DNA of 64,000 nt from Nymphaea colorata (Eukaryota > Streptophyta > Magnoliopsida > Nymphaeales > Nymphaeaceae): positions 29,553,206 through 29,617,205 of the forward strand of contig NC_045139.1 of NCBI RefSeq assembly GCF_008831285.2, in the 5' to 3' direction. Of this stretch, positions 1-11,100 are shown piece after piece. Both the position numbers and the translations under genes were made by a program. The notes beneath the pieces were generated by a model that was given only the letters and a program-made list of their open reading frames with translations, was not told the origin of the DNA and searched no databases. Numbering within the stretch: the stretch's first letter is position 1; the number at the start of each line of letters is the position of its first letter.

Positions 1-1374
1 GCAGAGATTCTGCTACTCTATCCTCTCTCGTCTGTGGAACCTTTGAAAAGCTGCTTTTGGATGTTACTTGACTCAAAATCTCCTTTTTACATTATCTTAT
101 ACAAATTTTACGCGCGCCACTTTAGATATGAAGTAGCAATTCTCAAAGAAAAATAAAGAGGGAAAGAAATTGAGGAGTAGAGAGCTCACAGATTAGAACA
201 ACCATCGGTTTGTAGTTTGTACCTCCATTTCTGTACGATGCAGAGAATGCCGTTAATGGCACAGAGCTTGTTGCAAACTCATGCTGAGAATTCCAATATG
301 CAGAGTTTGTGATTTTTCATTTTGCCGAATATGATTAGTTAACAGAAGTACTTCCAGATGGTCCTTAAAAAAACTAGTGATCATTACTTGTTTATTATTA
401 TCACATAAAAGATCTGAGCAATACCCATTTCACCATGCACGTTTAAAAAGCTGCAGATAAAAGATTAATTTGAATTGGAACTGGAGAAGTACAAGAATCA
501 AAAGTCCTGTAAGTTAAAGTATAGATTCTTAGTAAGAATGGGCCATGATTTCGTACAGTACCATTATTTAATGTAACAGCAGTTGCAGTAGTTAAACACC
601 ATATTATAATAGATGATATCAGGGGAAAACTTCCTCCTTCTCAGAGGTTTAATCTTTTTTTATTTGAAGATCCCCAGTTATTTAGTATGTCCTTCAATAT
701 GTCATAGACAAGAACATGAAGATCTTTAACTTGGATCCCTGTAAATTGGTTGGTATGTTTAGACATTTGTTATGGTGCTAAAAACCATGAGATGCAGCTG
801 CTGAAGAGACAAATTTTCCTCACTCAATTTTTTCGATTTGGTTTTCATTTGAATCGACCTGGAAATCTCTTGAAGAAAAATCAGCAGAGACTTTGTTAAA
901 GTCCATCTCCTCAGATGGAAGATCCACAAGTAATGAACACAAAACTAAAATGCATAACAGAGTACAGTCGAGAAATTCCTGGTTTTTACTTTCTCCTGCT
1001 GTGAGCCGATGAATTCATTCAGTTGTTCAATGTTCTCGTGTGAAACAGTCAATCAAGAGCTGTATTGTTCCATGTAAAAGTGCCTCAAAATGCATGTCCT
1101 TAGCATTCCCCATATCAAAACAAGGATCAAGGTGCTGATTGAAGACTAGAATTCTGATTCCGATATTAGCAAACTGATATTTTTTTTTTTCAAAAGAAAG
1201 GAGAAGAGTCAACTGTTGCAGAAGAAAACGTGCTGAAGCTCATAGTCACTTTAGCTTCCTTCCTCTAAGCATGCATATAAAATCATACGACAGTGCTCGG
1301 GATGTAATCTTTTGAGAGAGAGAGAGTAGGATATCAGATAAACAAGCAGACAGCGACCTTCTTCATAACTTCAC
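1..1374. other. Intergenic, no gene recognised
   Basis: No reading frame here resembles a known protein and codon structure is absent. The sequence is AT-rich, with a short GA run (about 1313-1327). Part of it is presumably the 3' untranslated region of the minus-strand ERF gene that ends at 1375. Confidence 0.5.
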
Positions 1375-1827
1375 TCAATTATTAGAGGAACAAGAGCTAA
1401 GAGGATCAAGTAGAGTAGGAGGACACTTAGCATGCCTAGGATGAAAACTTTGCAGAATGGTAGCTATAGTCCATGAATCGTCGTCATCGTCATCACCAAC
1501 AACAAGCCAGTCTTCATCCCGGGAAGGCCGGCCCCCGGTGTCTTCGACCACCGCCTGCGGCGGTGCAGGTGGGGGAGCAAACATCGGGTAGGCAAAGTTG
1601 GTGCGAGCTTTACCGAGGCCGCTGAACGAGATGGAAGTGAGATCATAGGCAATTGCAGCTTCTTCGGCCGTATCAAACGTACCAAGCCAGTGCCTCTCTT
1701 TGGTGTTCGGATTTCGAATCTCCGCCGCATATCTCCCCCATGGCCGCCGGCGGACGCCTATATAGCCGCCAGGTTCTCGTGGCCGGCGCCGGCGAGGCTT
1801 CTGGTGCAACTTGGAGACGTCGCTCAT
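1375..1827 (-). CDS. Small AP2/ERF-family transcription factor
   Basis: Nuclear DNA-binding transcription factor with a single AP2/ERF domain, 150 residues, no intron. The start is the ATG at 1827-1825; an in-frame TAG lies six codons upstream, so no longer N-terminus is possible in this exon. A basic stretch (KPRRRRPR, residues 10-17) precedes the AP2 domain at about residues 22-81. The domain shows [17 protein letters not shown], then [13 protein letters not shown] and ARTNF, the standard three-strand/helix signature of the ERF type. The ERF-diagnostic Ala-14 is present, but position 19 is Asn instead of the usual Asp. The helix region reads [13 protein letters not shown] where most ERFs have YDRAA..MRG. 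The tail is Pro/Ala-rich, then acidic (GDDDDDDSW, a possible activation segment), and ends Ser/Asn-rich; there is no LxLxL or DLNxxP repression motif. The AP2 core resembles the LEP/PUCHI-like group, but I cannot fix the subgroup. Family is certain; orthology is open. Confidence 0.93.
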   Translation of the reverse strand: MSDVSKLHQKPRRRRPREPGGYIGVRRRPWGRYAAEIRNPNTKERHWLGTFDTAEEAAIAYDLTSISFSGLGKARTNFAYPMFAPPPAPPQAVVEDTGGRPSRDEDWLVVGDDDDDDSWTIATILQSFHPRHAKCPPTLLDPLSSCSSNN

Positions 1828-1897
1828 CTTCCCCAAGTGATACTATGCCTCTCAGAGAGACACAATGCTTGTGGCAGACGTTGTGGGTGGAGTTGGC

Positions 1898-1905
1898 TTT
1901 TTATA
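1898..1905 (-). promoter_or_regulatory. TATA box of the ERF gene
   Basis: Read on the minus strand, TATAAAAA lies about 70 bases upstream of the ERF start codon. The spacing fits a TATA box with a short 5' leader. Position and sequence are seen directly; function is inferred. Confidence 0.5.
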
Positions 1906-3909
1906 ACCACCAAACTCATAAGCAGTGCAGCCACCTTCATTCTCCAGAGGACAAAATGATGAGATGCTTTCTATCATCTGAATAAGAAATTCTGTCGTCA
2001 TAAGCTAAAAAGCAAGGCAGCCATTCTCAATTAAGTTCAAAATTTTTCTTTTCCTTGTGCACCAACTTTAGAGATCAGTTTCTGAAGAAAATTAAGTTCA
2101 TTTCTGTTTAGATATATAATAATATCTAAGTTCAGAAGACCCATCTTCTTCTACTACTTGAAAATGTTGGAAATATAAATAAATTATGATTATAGAAACC
2201 CTTTAATGAGAATGACTAGTGAATCAATTTGCATGCCATAGAAAATGACGGAAAGTACGTTGTTTGAAGCAAATGCTTTTCTACCAAACAAGTGAACAAC
2301 ATCGTCATTCTTTTTAGACTGAAGAAACCTGCCTTGAGGTGGGATAGTCGGCAGCTGGTTTAACATTTCGTACCAATGATCAACTACCCAATAAGCAAAT
2401 ACATTTTCTAGGAGTGATCTACTCATTCGCCCCACTGTACTGATACCATCTTCGAAAAAGTTAAAGACTCACTAAAAATCTGTTGATGTTCATGTCCTAC
2501 GCCATAATTCCTCGTGCAAATTAGAGAAGTTTGTGCGTTTCTTCTTTCACTTTACGGCATTCCAATGAAACATCAAATGGGAAGAAAATGTGGGGATAGA
2601 GATCGAAGTGATTTTGGTTGTGCCAATTGAAAAACAACAAGAAGATTAAGATAGAGAGTTTGTGGAGGGCAGGTGAAAGGCATGAGCACTATGTGGGGAA
2701 CTAAAAATTTGTTAAAAACTCCCCTTCACTTCCTCGTTGGTTGTGTGTGCTTGTCTCTCTCTCTCTCCCTCTCTAGAACACTCTCTCTCTATCTCCATGT
2801 TTTCCTCGACATGACGTGACTGAAACCCGGTGCAACCCATGATGCAATGAGCCCTTCTGCTCGTTTGAGGGTCATGGTGGGTCCCCTCTGCCTTTGTTGC
2901 CTGTGCACAGGCCTGCTCTGTGCTTGTGTTGTTGGCCACCCCTGTGGCTGCCCCCCAACACATCCTCCCTTTCTTGGGGCCACCAATCGTGGAGAAAGAA
3001 CTGAAAAAAAAAAAAACCTGCCGACATGATCGGTTCTTGATGCATACATGTATATATGGAGCATACTTTAATTCCATGTTAAGTTGTCTTCTTGAAAAAA
3101 AAAAAAAAAAACGTATACTTATGTCATGGATTTGACAACTTAAGCTTTTGTTGTAAATAAACCAGTCTTCCTCATTCATTTCTTTCTGAAGTCTTAAAAT
3201 CTGATTTACTGTACATAAGGATTGATAAGTTTGATGCCTAGTAGTAAAAGAATTGACTCTTAACACTATGTTTTCAATGCTGAGATCAAATCTATACGTC
3301 CAATAAGCGTGCCCATTTGTTTTCAAATTTCTTATGGGTCTGATATATGCATCAAAAAGAACATTACGTAAAATCAGCTTCCAATAAGCGCCAGTTCCCA
3401 TGGCCTCCAATGTGAGTAAACCCACAAGGAGGTAAGCTCTTGGTAGCCTTATTGAGGGTCCCCTCTTAAAACTTTTGATAATATTGTTGAAGGAAGATGT
3501 TGCATGAGCTTTTAAGTTTTGAGTTGTGCCTGAATTGTGGTGGTAAAGTATGAGATAGTCCATCTTGAGACCTTTCTGTATCTGCTTTTTGCCACAGAAC
3601 GTGAGGACGGGGCAGAATTTTGGGCGAATAGATGCATTTTACAAAAGACATGATAAGCGAGACACCTTCCACTGTGTTCGAATTGAATGAGGCGTGTATG
3701 ATCGAATAAAGACAAGAAGACAAGGCTCCTCGCTTCTCTCCTTGCCGGCAGGGGCAGGGGCAGAGGCAGAGGCATGTGTGGGCAATTGCCCACACAGATG
3801 AACAGAAAATGTTTACTTGTATACATGCATACATGTATGTCCGTATTATGTATATGCTAACCTCTGGTGGATATCTTACAAGAGCTTCTACGTAGCCAGG
3901 TGGATCAAG

Positions 3910-4474
3910 CTGGCTCAAGCTTGTGCTTGGGGAACTGAGACCAAAAGGAGCTCCCGAACTCAACACTTGTGAACCGAATTCAGAAGCTACTAGTCAATCA
4001 ATGGAGGCCATTCCATCCAGCTATCTTTCAGACTATCATCTGTCGTCGTTGCAACAAACTAATGAAGAGAAGGCGGAAGAACTTAGTTTGTCCAACTAAG
4101 AACGGGCGGAAGCTGCTGCCCAGATTATGCCGATCACACCTGACGCCTCCTGGAGCCAGGAAAACACTGATGAGCCCTTGTTCCACGGCCCAGCGCATGA
4201 TGCACTTGGACATGACATGCACGCATGCATGGCCATGTCGACCATGCATGACCATGTCCATGTGGCGCCATTTTTAGGGACTAAGAGTATGCCGTCCGCT
4301 CATTCATCTGCATTCTGCAACGATTTCGAGATGCTCATGTCCGTCACATTGCTGGATCATGGCATCATGTACATTGGAATCATGCACATCACGACGCTTT
4401 TGCATGATACCATGCACATTATTGACGAGGAACGCAAAAGAATTTCGATGGGATTGACTCTGAATCTGTACTAG
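3910..4474 (+). pseudogene. Coding-like remnant of unknown identity, interrupted by a stop
   Basis: One forward frame reads on from about 3910 with Glu/Ser/Gln-rich, protein-like composition (for example MEAIPSSYLSDYHLSSLQ and EEKAEELSLSN). It hits a TAA at about 4098-4100, then continues open in the same frame from MPITPDASW to a TAG at 4472-4474. The second part is His/Met-rich because of a run of CATG tetranucleotides (ten between about 4193 and 4263). Both halves being in one frame suggests a gene or exon broken by a single nonsense change, but I do not recognise the family. It could be chance. Confidence 0.22.
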
Positions 4475-5158
4475 ATTCCATCTGCAGGACTGTACATGGT
4501 AGACGTATGCACACTAAACCAGGGGAATTAATAACCATAAACTATGGCGAGTACAATAAGCTGTTACATGCAAAGTCCTAGAGAATCAAATCTCAATCCT
4601 TCAAATTGGCAACGACCAACAAGGTGAATTAGTAGTAAAAGGAGATTCAAAGCTTAGAGGCAGGCACACTAGTCATGGACTCGTGGTTGGTATCCTTGGC
4701 CCATTTTTATGAGTAGGAACAGGAACTTGAACCTGTGCATGATGTAAAGGTACACAGGCTTGTGCGTATAACTAGGGTTCGCGCTGTTGAAGCTTTGAAA
4801 GCTATGTTAATGCAACAAATATATGCCCGAAAAAAAGGAAGGAGAGAGTTGGGGAATTTTGGAGATTTTTTAAAAGAATTGTCTTTTTTTAACTTTTAAC
4901 TTTTTCACTAACTCTGTTTGTCCTTGTAACGGTTTCTAGAATAAGAATGAATATAGACGTTCTTGTCATTACACCCTCAACACACAATCTTTGTCCACTC
5001 ATCAATGCATTATGCATATAACCAGCTTTGGTCCGAGTCGGATGGACACCACTTTGGAGCCCATGTGGATCCATCCATCGATCATAAGATGGCAACATCA
5101 TGATTGAGCACTTGCATACATGGCCATGGATGACTGCTTGATCCTACATGGACATGCT

Positions 5159-5190
5159 CTATGTGTGTGTGCGTGTGTGTGTGTGTGTGG
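5159..5190. repeat. (GT)n microsatellite
   Basis: A run of GT dinucleotides with one CG interruption, ending in a short G run. Confidence 0.8.
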
Positions 5191-8177
5191 GGTAAATTCA
5201 CCCTCTTAGTTGCAGCTAAAAAAGTGTCAATTTTTTACTAAAGCACGCAGAGTTTAAGCACACTCCTATATAATTAATGTGCTCTGTTGAACTCCAACGT
5301 TTCAAATCCGAACACCTTCCTGTTGGGGATCTGTGATAACTCAATTAATATTGAGGTTGAAGCTTTGGAAATCACAAATCCCTCCGATCCACTAAAAAGA
5401 ACACCAAGCTCCTAACGTGAGCTCATAATTGGCAGATGAAGCACGAGCAGATGGCTGTTTCAATTTTTAAGAAAAACATCTTTTGTGTTTTGTTATAGAA
5501 AAGCATCATTTTCTATTAGCGCATTATAAAAAATCATTAAGCACCATTAGCAACAATATTAAAATAATAAGCACATTTTTGCATCGTATCAGCGTGTCAT
5601 AGCGGAGCATTTTTGTGTCATGCAGGACACGCGCATGCCCACACACACATACACACAGAGAAGGTAGTTAGGCCAGCCACCACAAGGGACCCTGGCACCA
5701 AGTTTTTCACCCTGAAGAGAAGAAACTAAAATATAAAATTACTTTTCCAAGTGGGGAGCATATGGTGTCATCCTGTGAATATTTAACAACTGAATGACCT
5801 TTATCTAATAAAATAATATTTGTGTTCATGTGTTTTATTGAAGCTTATACATCAAACGGGGTATGGTGAAGGCACGTACTGCCTCCCACTCTACACTACA
5901 CAGAGGAATGCTCCTCCAAAGAATGAGAAAAGGGCCATTTGAAGAAATGGATTACCAGTACTGAGTTAGGTATCTGACCCTTCCATGGCTGCCCAAGAAA
6001 CACCATGAACTGAGGTCCATGCTGAGACCTTGTTGGAGCTGTACATTGGGTTGGAACTGTAGTTTATACGTACTCCGGAGGGAGGCCGGAGCTACGTTAC
6101 GGCCGCAATCCCCTAGCACCTACCTTGACCCACTAAGCTCGGTCCAACAAAAACTGGGTCCGAGCTATATATGCAGTGTCCACCCTAGATCTAGCTTGCA
6201 TGATCAACTTTATGTAACAACCCGGCTGGCGGATCCCAACCAGACTTGATCAGCAAGAATGAAGGCAGACCCAAATCAGTTTCAAACGACTCCATTGATC
6301 AAGCACCTGACAGATCAGTCTCTTATAGACACACTTCATCTTCTGCCCGACCAGCTACACCATGTCCCTTAAAGCAAAGAAAAATAAAGAGCAAAGAAAA
6401 AGAAAAAGAGAGAGACTCCAACACCTTTGGATAAAAAATCAGTGGTAAACAGATACCGAAGGAAAATGTTGGTGCAGTAACTGCTATGACTGTTTTTAAT
6501 ATGGAAATCCATTTTGTAAAATGATAGAGAGGATCGGCGTGGGTTAGTCATACTGAATCAAGGTTGAGTGCTCTATTTTATATTTCTAATGTCACAAAAA
6601 ACAACTTCGAAAATAATGACAATAACAAAACGTCTTTCTTCAATTCATCCTTCTGTCATTACATTCCAAGAAAACAATTTCCGTTGATTGATGTTTTTTG
6701 GGCATCTGATAAGTAAATACATTGTGTTCTCAGAACACCTGCTCCTAAAACACATATTTCAAAAACACCATATACTTTTCATATTGAACATAGTAAAATC
6801 GTTCCTAATATTGGATTGGTGAATTCAAAAGTAAACAAAAAATATATATGTATATATTGCATAATACTTGCAACATATATCGGAAATACATGACGTTATG
6901 TCAGTAGCAATGTGGAAATTTGTCAATTATCTATAAGTATGGCCTCCCTTTCAGGCGGTGGGTTTCATAAACTCTCAGCACACCGACAACCTAAACAGTG
7001 GAAGAAAATCTGAAAAAAAAAAAAAAAACAATCAAATTAGCGCGTCCAACCTTTCCAAAGGGCAGAAACTAAGGCATCTACGAACCGACAACAGATTAAT
7101 TTGGAAGAGGCTCGTGCTAACAACAAAAGAGGACGTAAAGTTGCCTAAAATTTGAGCCTAAATTCACTTGAAATTGCAAACTTGTGGAGCCACGGAAGTA
7201 AGAATCCCCAATTTTTATTCAAATATTTCTCAGAAAAATCCACCAACGTTTTGCACGACATTCTGATACACCAAGTTCACGAAACACGAACATGCCAAAG
7301 CCTGCCGCCTGGATCCAAGCTCGTGAAGGATCCACCTCCATAGAACTAAGGCAATATTAGGGCCGATCGAGTATTTCCCTGTGAATTTGCAGCCACGGCT
7401 AATTCTGAAACAATAAAACTAACCCAATGTAGGGCAAGTTCAAAACAAGGAAAGAGAGAAGGGGAGCGAGAGAGCAGATAAGAATTTCATTTCCGAGTGA
7501 GTAGGAGGTTACTATACTGCCCCTAGTGAGGCCCGAAGGCATCCTCCCTTTCCCTCCTCTAGGGTCCTGAGTTGCATCAAGATTCGAGACCTGGGCAGTA
7601 CACTCTTTAGCTTGAGTGTCAATATCCCATTATTTGCAATCTAAAGAGGTAACACCCACTATAATCAAACAGGCAACATCCCATATACATACTCATCCGC
7701 CCAACCAGCTATTCTACACCTCTTGAGACAGCTCAAAAAAATTTTATTAAACAGAGCCACGTCCAAGAGCAATGGATGTGAAAAACAACAAATAACAAGT
7801 GAAAAGTACAACAGAGAGAGAGAGGAGAGGTCATAAACTGAGGCGAGAGAGAGATTTTCTTTCATTTACAACTCATATTTACACAGTAGTTAGTGCCTTT
7901 CTTCCAATTTCTCCCTCTACAAAATTCCTACTAAATGCTATAGCACAAGCTTTTTCCTGAACCCAGGTTGTACATTATTTTGCATAGAAATGCAAGTAAG
8001 TAAAATACCGCAATTTGAAAATGCAGCAGCATCTGATACAAGTCGAAGGCTAGTAGCTGTCTAGCAAGCTTCGGCCTTTGGCCTAGTGCTGCTCACGGTA
8101 GGAGCTTGGCACATGCGAAGTTGAAAACAACCGAATCGCTGATGCCTCTGCATGTGGACAAGCGAAATTCAAAAACC

Positions 8178-11100
8178 TTATAATCTTGTATCTGTCATTT
8201 CTTTCACATCGGTAACTGTTGCGTTGCAAAAGAAGCACCGTTGGCTATTCAGCAGGTGTCTACTTATGCAGCCAAAACATGATTTGTGATTGCAAGGCAT
8301 GAGCTGGCTGTCTGATTTGCATGCATAACAAATGCAGCAAATCACCTCGTCATCCTCTGCTATGCATCCTAATGAGCCTATGGTGTCCACTTCTCTTCTG
8401 CTTCTCAGGCAGCTTGCAAATCTCTCGAGCTTTTTGAGTCTAACAAATGGAATATTGCCCCTGAGCATGCCACCCTGGAGAAAATAGGCCGATAATACTG
8501 AGCAACAGCTGATAAAGATTTTCCATGGACAAGCATGAAATTGAATTCAAAACAGTAGACGTAACAGACCAATAGAAATACTGGATGCCTCAAATGAACC
8601 AAAGGAACCAACTTAACGATGCCTCGAAAAGAGGAACATGAATAGGTTTAATGCATAAAGAGGTGAACGCAGTTAAAATAGACCAGGAGGACCTGCTATA
8701 TCTTGGGAGCCTAACTAAAAATTACATATATCTGAAGGTCAGAAAGAACCTCAAATGAGCAGTTGAAAGCCTGAAAGGCTGAAACCTATCCATATTCATG
8801 TAACCTTGAAGTCTAGATGGGAAGTGGGTCTTGAACAATGTGGATTCTTAAGTATATCAGGTTATATTCATTAAAAAACCAGATTGAGTTTGTTTAGGCC
8901 CAAAAAAACTCTTGCACAAGAAATACAAAGACATGCATGGACACCATCTGGCTCTCTCTTATTCTTTTTCTTCATGAAAATACAAAGTGGTTCTTTCCCC
9001 TAATTCTGGAAATCAAGTGTGTTCAGATCCTGTCACTTCTTCTACCTTACATATATAACATGGGAAGTCTCCTAACTCAGACCCACTTATTCCATATCAG
9101 GTAACAGTATGACTATCTATATCCTACATTCGAGGCCCGACAATTTCCAAAAAGCATGGATGTCAGAGATTGGCATAATGTGCATCTTCCAAAGGCAGGA
9201 CTACCTTTCTACGTGCCTGATAGGATAGTTGAAGAGAAAAAACATAGGTCATTGATCAGTACTTTTGTCGCTTCAGAACATTTGACTTTGGTCAACTTGT
9301 TGGAGGTGACCGTAGGCCACTTAGGTCAGAAATAAGTCTGTATGAGGAAATTCATTAGAAATGGCTATTCTTGAAATCACAGATAGAAGCAAAGGTCTAT
9401 AAGTAGAAAATCCCCACAGTAAGATGGCTGAGGAAATAATGGCCCTGACTAGAGAGATCAGAACTAAACTGAACCGCGACGAGCTTGAAAAGGCAAACTT
9501 ATGAGCTGCCACAAAATGATCATGTACAGTTCCTCTAGAACGATTAGATTATGATGCATTCATCAGGTTTCCTTGTTTTTGAACCTCTCAATGTTTAGCA
9601 ATTAATAGAAAAGTTTCCTATTGATAAACAAAACAATGATAATAAGATTTTTTTTTTTCCTAGTATCTTCAAGTTATACTTGAAACAAGGCCAGAAAGCT
9701 CCAGTTCATCTTACATCCCTATATTACTGATAGCAGCATTAAAATCAGCAATTATTTGGCAAGTATATGAAGCAGGGGATATCACATCAAACTTGACGAG
9801 GCTGTTGATCTTCAGACTACTAAGATATTAGACAGCTAAGGTTCGTTCATCTTGTACCCCTAAATGGTCAATAGCTGCAGTTGAATCAGTCATTATTCTG
9901 CTAGTATGTGATGTAGGGATTTAACAACATCCTGTCAAACTTGACAAGGCTGTTGATCTTCAGATCACTTAAATATTAGACACGTGAATATTAGTGCATA
10001 TGACACTACAAGGTTCTGAGTTATTGAGTATCAAGAATCAACTGCTCATAGTAAATCAAAAGCAACTACTGTCACAAAGTGATACTTTAACAGTAATGAA
10101 CTCCAAAAGCCTCATTTCTTGAAATACTTACCCAATTGAAATCCAACAAATATTGGAATCCAAAATGGACAGTGGCAGCACAATCCATGCTTATAAAGAC
10201 TCCTACGATGTCATTCGGTTTTACTAGCAAGGGATCCTCACTTGCATCCACTAGGTTCAAAATCATTCCCACTAAAGGAGCCAAGATCATGGCTCTATTA
10301 AGCTTCTCTACAGATTGGCCATGTCGTCTAATCGACCTGCAGGAAACAAAATCATATAGCAATCAAAACGTCATTGGTTAGTGAAATGAAAAGATCCACA
10401 CGTTTACATTGCAAGTTCTCAATCAGTTCATAATAATTATCAGTTGACTAGCTGAGAATTTAGATAAAGTTGTTGATTAGCATACAAGCTTTATTTCATG
10501 TGCTGCCAGACCAATAGGCTCCAGATTAAAAAGTGCAAATGGGTATCAACATAGTCATCTCAAGATAATACATTGGAGTTATCATGTAAAATCATGGAAA
10601 GAACATAACCATAGGAATAAACTTACATATCAAATACTTCAACATCAATTGTTGAAGTCATCTGGTTGAGAATAAAGATGATCAACTCAATCAACCTCCG
10701 CAGATTCATGTCAGGTCCCGAAACAAACGCTTGAGGAATCTCATGTGTGAAGAACTCCAACACCCTTGCAAGATTGCAAGAGAGGTCAAATATGAGAGTG
10801 GATTTCCTTTGCTGCAACTCTGTAATCTACAAAAGATGTAAAAAAATTTAAGTATTCCTGCACATCCTTGATGTCAAAATGCAGTTAGAGATCCTGGGCA
10901 TTTTTTCTGATCAGTTGCACAACGATATCTGCAGCATCAATGGGGTGCATCTTACGGAACAAAATGAGGGTCTTCATGGGCACCTTTCAAGTTTCTAGTG
11001 ACAAATCACAAGGTAACAAGTAATAAGAGACGGTGCTGCAAAGTCAGCATTTACATTTTTTTTTCTTTTATTGACAAGCCAGTATGAAACATTGTCATTT

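Larger units (their letters stand above)
2000..7650. other. Long intergenic region with repeats
   Basis: No supported gene. It contains a (GT)n microsatellite (about 5159-5190), a perfect 20-bp palindrome at 3776-3795, a CATG-dense coding-like stretch near 3.9-4.5 kb (listed separately), and poly(A)/poly(T) runs at 3009-3020, 3095-3111 and 7013-7027. The longest open frame (2712-3563, minus) runs through homopolymers and looks random. Confidence 0.45.

Noticed and set aside
1828-1836. ERF start three codons upstream
   Set aside because: The codon is TTG and an in-frame TAG lies just before it; the ATG at 1827 is the first usable start.
2712-3563. Minus-strand open frame of 283 codons with an ATG
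   Set aside because: It passes through several homopolymers (Phe and Lys runs), has no recognisable domain or codon bias, and looks like a chance frame in low-complexity DNA.
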